The position numbers were made by a program, and so were the translations under genes. The notes under the pieces were generated by a model that was not told the origin of the DNA, ran no database searches, and saw nothing but the letters and a program-made list of their open reading frames with translations. Shown piece after piece: positions 23,402-25,552 of a stretch of DNA of 25,552 nt (positions are counted from its first letter, which is position 1; each line of letters opens with the position of its first letter). Origin of the DNA: G963666945 sp963666945 (lineage in GTDB: Bacteria; Bacteroidota; Bacteroidia; Bacteroidales; Marinifilaceae); the NCBI GenBank assembly GCA_963666945.2, contig CAXXRT010000050.1, positions 1 to 25,552 on the forward strand, in the 5' to 3' direction.

Positions 23402-23444
23402 GTGGAGAAAAAAAGGAAATAAGCCTATTTCTCCACGTTTTATT
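23402..23444 (+). terminator. Rho-independent terminator after hinT
   Basis: GTGGAGAAA (23402-23410) and TTTCTCCAC (23428-23436) form a perfect 9-bp stem with a 17-nt loop, then GTTTTATT. It begins 23 bp past the hinT stop. Confidence 0.8.
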
Positions 23445-23468
23445 AAACTTTTCAGAAAAAACGGTCTC

Positions 23469-23530
23469 TATAATACCCAAGTGACCTCAAGATGCAGGAC
23501 TCAGAGCTTCATCAACGGGGTGTGATCAAT
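23469..23530. other. Promoter-like and possibly dispersed intergenic segment before the lipoprotein operon
   Basis: A TATAAT at 23469-23474 is followed by ACCCAAGTGACCTCAAGATG and a GC-richer stretch to about 23530. From memory this wording recurs in vibrio intergenic regions, but I cannot verify copies here. The TATAAT could serve as the -10 of the downstream operon; no good -35 is visible. Confidence 0.3.
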
Positions 23531-23559
23531 CAGTTTCGAATTTCTGACGGGGGCATTTG

Positions 23560-24963
23560 GTGTACCTTTCCATAAAAAAAACCTTCACCGTTTTAATCGT
23601 CAGTACAATAACCGCTTGTTCGTCACTTACAGCGGGAAATTTATTCAGCCACTATTCGCTCCAGAACCATTCGCTTTATCAGGCAGTAAAAGTGGGTGAC
23701 TACCAACAGGCAGAGGAACTACAACCGGACTATATCGCCGGGGATATTCTGGATAACATGGAAAAAGGCCGGGTGAGTTTCCTCAATAGTCAGTATCAGA
23801 AGAGTAAAGACTATTTTGAACTGAGTGAGAAAGCGGTACGAGAACAACAGGATAAGGCGGTTATCTCTGCCAGTGAGACGGTTATTAATGTAAGTTCGCT
23901 GGCTGTTAATGACAATCTTACTGCTTATGAACCAGCCGATTATGAACTTGGTTTTTTGCATCTCTATTTAGGACTGAATTATCTGAGAGGGAGTTCGCTG
24001 GAGGGGGCCCTGGTTGAGGTGAGAAAGGCGAATCTGATCCAAGAGCAGGCCAGAAAGAAGCGGGAGGAGGAGCTTCAGGAAGCTGAATCGGATTTAAAAG
24101 AACAGGGAATGAGTTCGAGTCTTGGTTCTTTGCTGGCAAATTATCCGGATGCAGGTAAAACCCTTCAGGCGGTTCAGAACGGTTACCTTCTCTATTTGTC
24201 GGCCCTTTTGTATGAGACGGCTGATGAACTTAATAACGCCTATGTAGATTATCGACGGGCACTGGCAGTTGTCCCGAATAACGAACAAGTCATTGACGGT
24301 ACCATTCGGGTAGCCAGAAAGCTGGGTATGAGAGAAGACCTTGAAAAGCTGACCAGAACCTATGGTGAACCTATCGGGGAGCAAGAGAAAGGGCAGATAA
24401 TTGTAATCGAGGAAAGGGGGGTAGTCGGCGCACAGCAGAGCTGGAATCTGTCTATGCCATTTTATTCTCACAGAGGAACGGCTGTTCATTCGTTAGCACT
24501 GCCTTACTATCCACCGCAACAGAAAGAAAATTATCCTCTCATTCGGTTAAATAACAAAGCTCTTACAACATTCCAGCTGGTAGATGTCAATCTGATGGCC
24601 CAGCGGGATCTGAGAGAGCGCATTCCGATGATGTTAACCAGGTTAATTCTCCGGGTCATTGCCAAGGAGCAACTCAGACGAGGGGCCACAAACGATAAAA
24701 ATGGTGTTGGAAACCTGCTCTTTAATGTCTGGAATATGGTGACAGAGCAGCCGGATACCAGAAGCTGGCAGACGCTGCCGGCCGAGGTATACAGCTCTAG
24801 CCGTTATATATCGCCCGGGGAGCATCAGCTTGATTTTGGTAGCTTCGGTTTTGCCGATGGAAGCTACACTGTAAAGGTAAATGCCGGAGATACTGTGCTT
24901 GTCTGGCTTTCACGCCAGGGGATAAATGGTACCGTTTGGCATAAACAGTTAGGAGATTTGTAG
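23560..24963 (+). CDS. Large TPR-like lipoprotein (COG3014 type)
   Basis: This protein of about 467 residues has a short signal peptide ending at a lipobox (VSTITAC-SS), so it is probably an outer- or inner-membrane lipoprotein facing the periplasm. The first 230 residues look like tetratricopeptide-type helical hairpins (HSLYQAVKVGDYQQAEEL, YLGLNYLRGSSLEGALVEVRKA, LSALLYETADELNNAYVDYRRALAVVPNN). A charged coil lies near 165-190. The C-terminal half is mixed and ends in a beta-rich segment. Two starts are possible: TTG at 23557, three bases after GGGGG, and GTG at 23560, six bases after it. I prefer GTG for its spacing. The gene directly abuts the YcfL-type gene (stop 24961-24963, ATG 24964), so the two are co-transcribed. 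Its position beside lpoB suggests a cell-envelope role (inference). Confidence 0.82.
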   Translation: MYLSIKKTFTVLIVSTITACSSLTAGNLFSHYSLQNHSLYQAVKVGDYQQAEELQPDYIAGDILDNMEKGRVSFLNSQYQKSKDYFELSEKAVREQQDKAVISASETVINVSSLAVNDNLTAYEPADYELGFLHLYLGLNYLRGSSLEGALVEVRKANLIQEQARKKREEELQEAESDLKEQGMSSSLGSLLANYPDAGKTLQAVQNGYLLYLSALLYETADELNNAYVDYRRALAVVPNNEQVIDGTIRVARKLGMREDLEKLTRTYGEPIGEQEKGQIIVIEERGVVGAQQSWNLSMPFYSHRGTAVHSLALPYYPPQQKENYPLIRLNNKALTTFQLVDVNLMAQRDLRERIPMMLTRLILRVIAKEQLRRGATNDKNGVGNLLFNVWNMVTEQPDTRSWQTLPAEVYSSSRYISPGEHQLDFGSFGFADGSYTVKVNAGDTVLVWLSRQGINGTVWHKQLGDL

Positions 24964-25368
24964 ATGAACAAAAAGTGGGCAGGATGTATTGCATTAGGTT
25001 TATCAGCTCTGTTTGCCCTGTCGGGGTGCGCTGAAAATACAGCAGGATTGCGGGTTGATGGACTCACTCAGAAAGTACTGTTTGGAGACAAAGTGCTCGG
25101 AAATCGACTGATTGTGGATGATATTACAACCACTGACGTGGAAGGTCATACCCGCGGTGTGGTGGCGTTAGCGAGTAAGTATGGTGCAGATCAGCATATT
25201 CAGTACCGTTTTTACTGGTATGACGATAACGGACTGGAGGTTAATACCAAGCAAGCGGCATGGAAGAAAGTTATCGTGCATGGATTTGAAACTCTTTCTG
25301 TTTCTGAGGTATCTGTTAGTCCAAAGGGTAAACAATTTCGCATACAGATCCGTCAGGCGGATGATTAG
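24964..25368 (+). CDS. ycfL: YcfL-type lipoprotein (DUF1425)
   Basis: This 134-residue protein has a classic lipoprotein signal peptide ending ALFALSGC, with Cys at residue 22. The mature part contains GLRVDGLTQKVLFGDKVLGNRLIVDD and QYRFYWYDDNGLEV, a small beta-sandwich pattern seen in YcfL (PF07233). The molecular function is unknown. It starts directly after the preceding lipoprotein's stop codon, with GGAG ahead of it, and is followed by lpoB after 50 bp, matching the enteric order. Co-expression with lpoB is likely. Confidence 0.88.
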   Translation: MNKKWAGCIALGLSALFALSGCAENTAGLRVDGLTQKVLFGDKVLGNRLIVDDITTTDVEGHTRGVVALASKYGADQHIQYRFYWYDDNGLEVNTKQAAWKKVIVHGFETLSVSEVSVSPKGKQFRIQIRQADD

Positions 25369-25418
25369 TCTGTAAAGTAGATGATTAGGCAAGCAGGCGT
25401 GCTTTAAGGTAAGGAATT

Positions 25419-25552
25419 ATGATGAAAAAAAGTATTCTGGCGTTAATTGGTTTAGCATTGGTGTTAAGCGGATGTTCAAATAAGGTCAGTTATGGTGATG
25501 CGCAGGAACTTGAAACCACAACTATAGATTTTGGATCCAGCGATCTGCAGAA
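25419..25552 (+). CDS. lpoB: LpoB-type penicillin-binding protein activator, N-terminal part (runs off the window)
   Basis: The frame starts at ATG 25419 (a second ATG is at 25422), four bases after AAGGA (25411-25415), and stays open to the window end: 44 complete codons. The signal peptide ends LVLSGC with the lipid-anchored Cys at residue 19. The mature start, SNKVSYGDAQELETTT, matches Vibrio LpoB-like proteins from memory. LpoB is an outer-membrane lipoprotein that reaches through the periplasm and activates the peptidoglycan synthase PBP1b. The conserved globular domain lies beyond the window, so the call rests on the N-terminus and gene order. Confidence 0.8.
   Translation, partial: MMKKSILALIGLALVLSGCSNKVSYGDAQELETTTIDFGSSDLQ

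Overview
The window looks like ordinary chromosome from a gamma-proteobacterium of the Vibrionaceae. The right end carries hinT, a YcfL-type lipoprotein and lpoB in the order known from enterics and vibrios. The proteins read as Vibrio-like throughout: an alkaline phosphatase, a stand-alone DUF1887 protein beside a chemoreceptor, and a CRP-box udp promoter. Base composition is moderate, and I see no phage, plasmid, rRNA, tRNA or CRISPR array. The species cannot be named from the sequence alone.

Layout, left to right. (1) 1-1.73 kb: the 3' end of an alkaline phosphatase gene with its terminator, then a YibE/F membrane protein gene broken by many single-base frameshifts. (2) 1.78-4.3 kb: four 16-bp tandem repeats that pair with a terminator arm, a TDT/SLAC1-type transporter on the minus strand, and a divergent branched-chain amino acid aminotransferase. 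(3) 4.3-7.6 kb: an unrecognised 100-aa ORF, a short MITE-like inverted repeat flanked by TA, and a cytoplasmic GH3 beta-glucosidase (ExoP type) with one frameshift near its C-terminal third. (4) 7.6-9.2 kb: a 655-bp gene-poor stretch, a DUF465/YdcH protein and a two-CBS-domain protein.

(5) 9.5-12.8 kb: an apparent three-gene operon of a DASS/SLC13 transporter, a soluble histidine kinase with an N-terminal cyclic-nucleotide-binding-like domain, and a receiver-only response regulator. The transporter is broken by several lesions while the two signalling genes are intact. (6) 12.9-15.5 kb: a Zn/Cd/Pb P-type ATPase (ZntA type) with a Cys-rich N-terminal tail, followed by a REP-like hairpin element. 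(7) 15.5-18.3 kb: a membrane-anchored AraC-family regulator with a TTG start, convergent with a two-repeat DUF1566 exported protein.

(8) 18.5-22.8 kb, all minus strand: udp behind a near-consensus CRP site and a strong hairpin, a DUF1887 protein (CARF-like domain plus PD-(D/E)XK nuclease domain, Card1/Can2-like architecture) with no CRISPR genes nearby, and a methyl-accepting chemotaxis protein. (9) 23.0-25.55 kb, plus strand: hinT, a large TPR-like lipoprotein (COG3014 type), a YcfL-type lipoprotein, and the start of lpoB, which runs off the window. This last cluster points to the cell envelope: LpoB-type lipoproteins activate the peptidoglycan synthase PBP1b.

The items most worth a second look are the orphan DUF1887 effector-like protein, the transporter/kinase/receiver module with its decayed transporter, the overlap of terminator and CRP promoter ahead of udp, and the small repeat elements.
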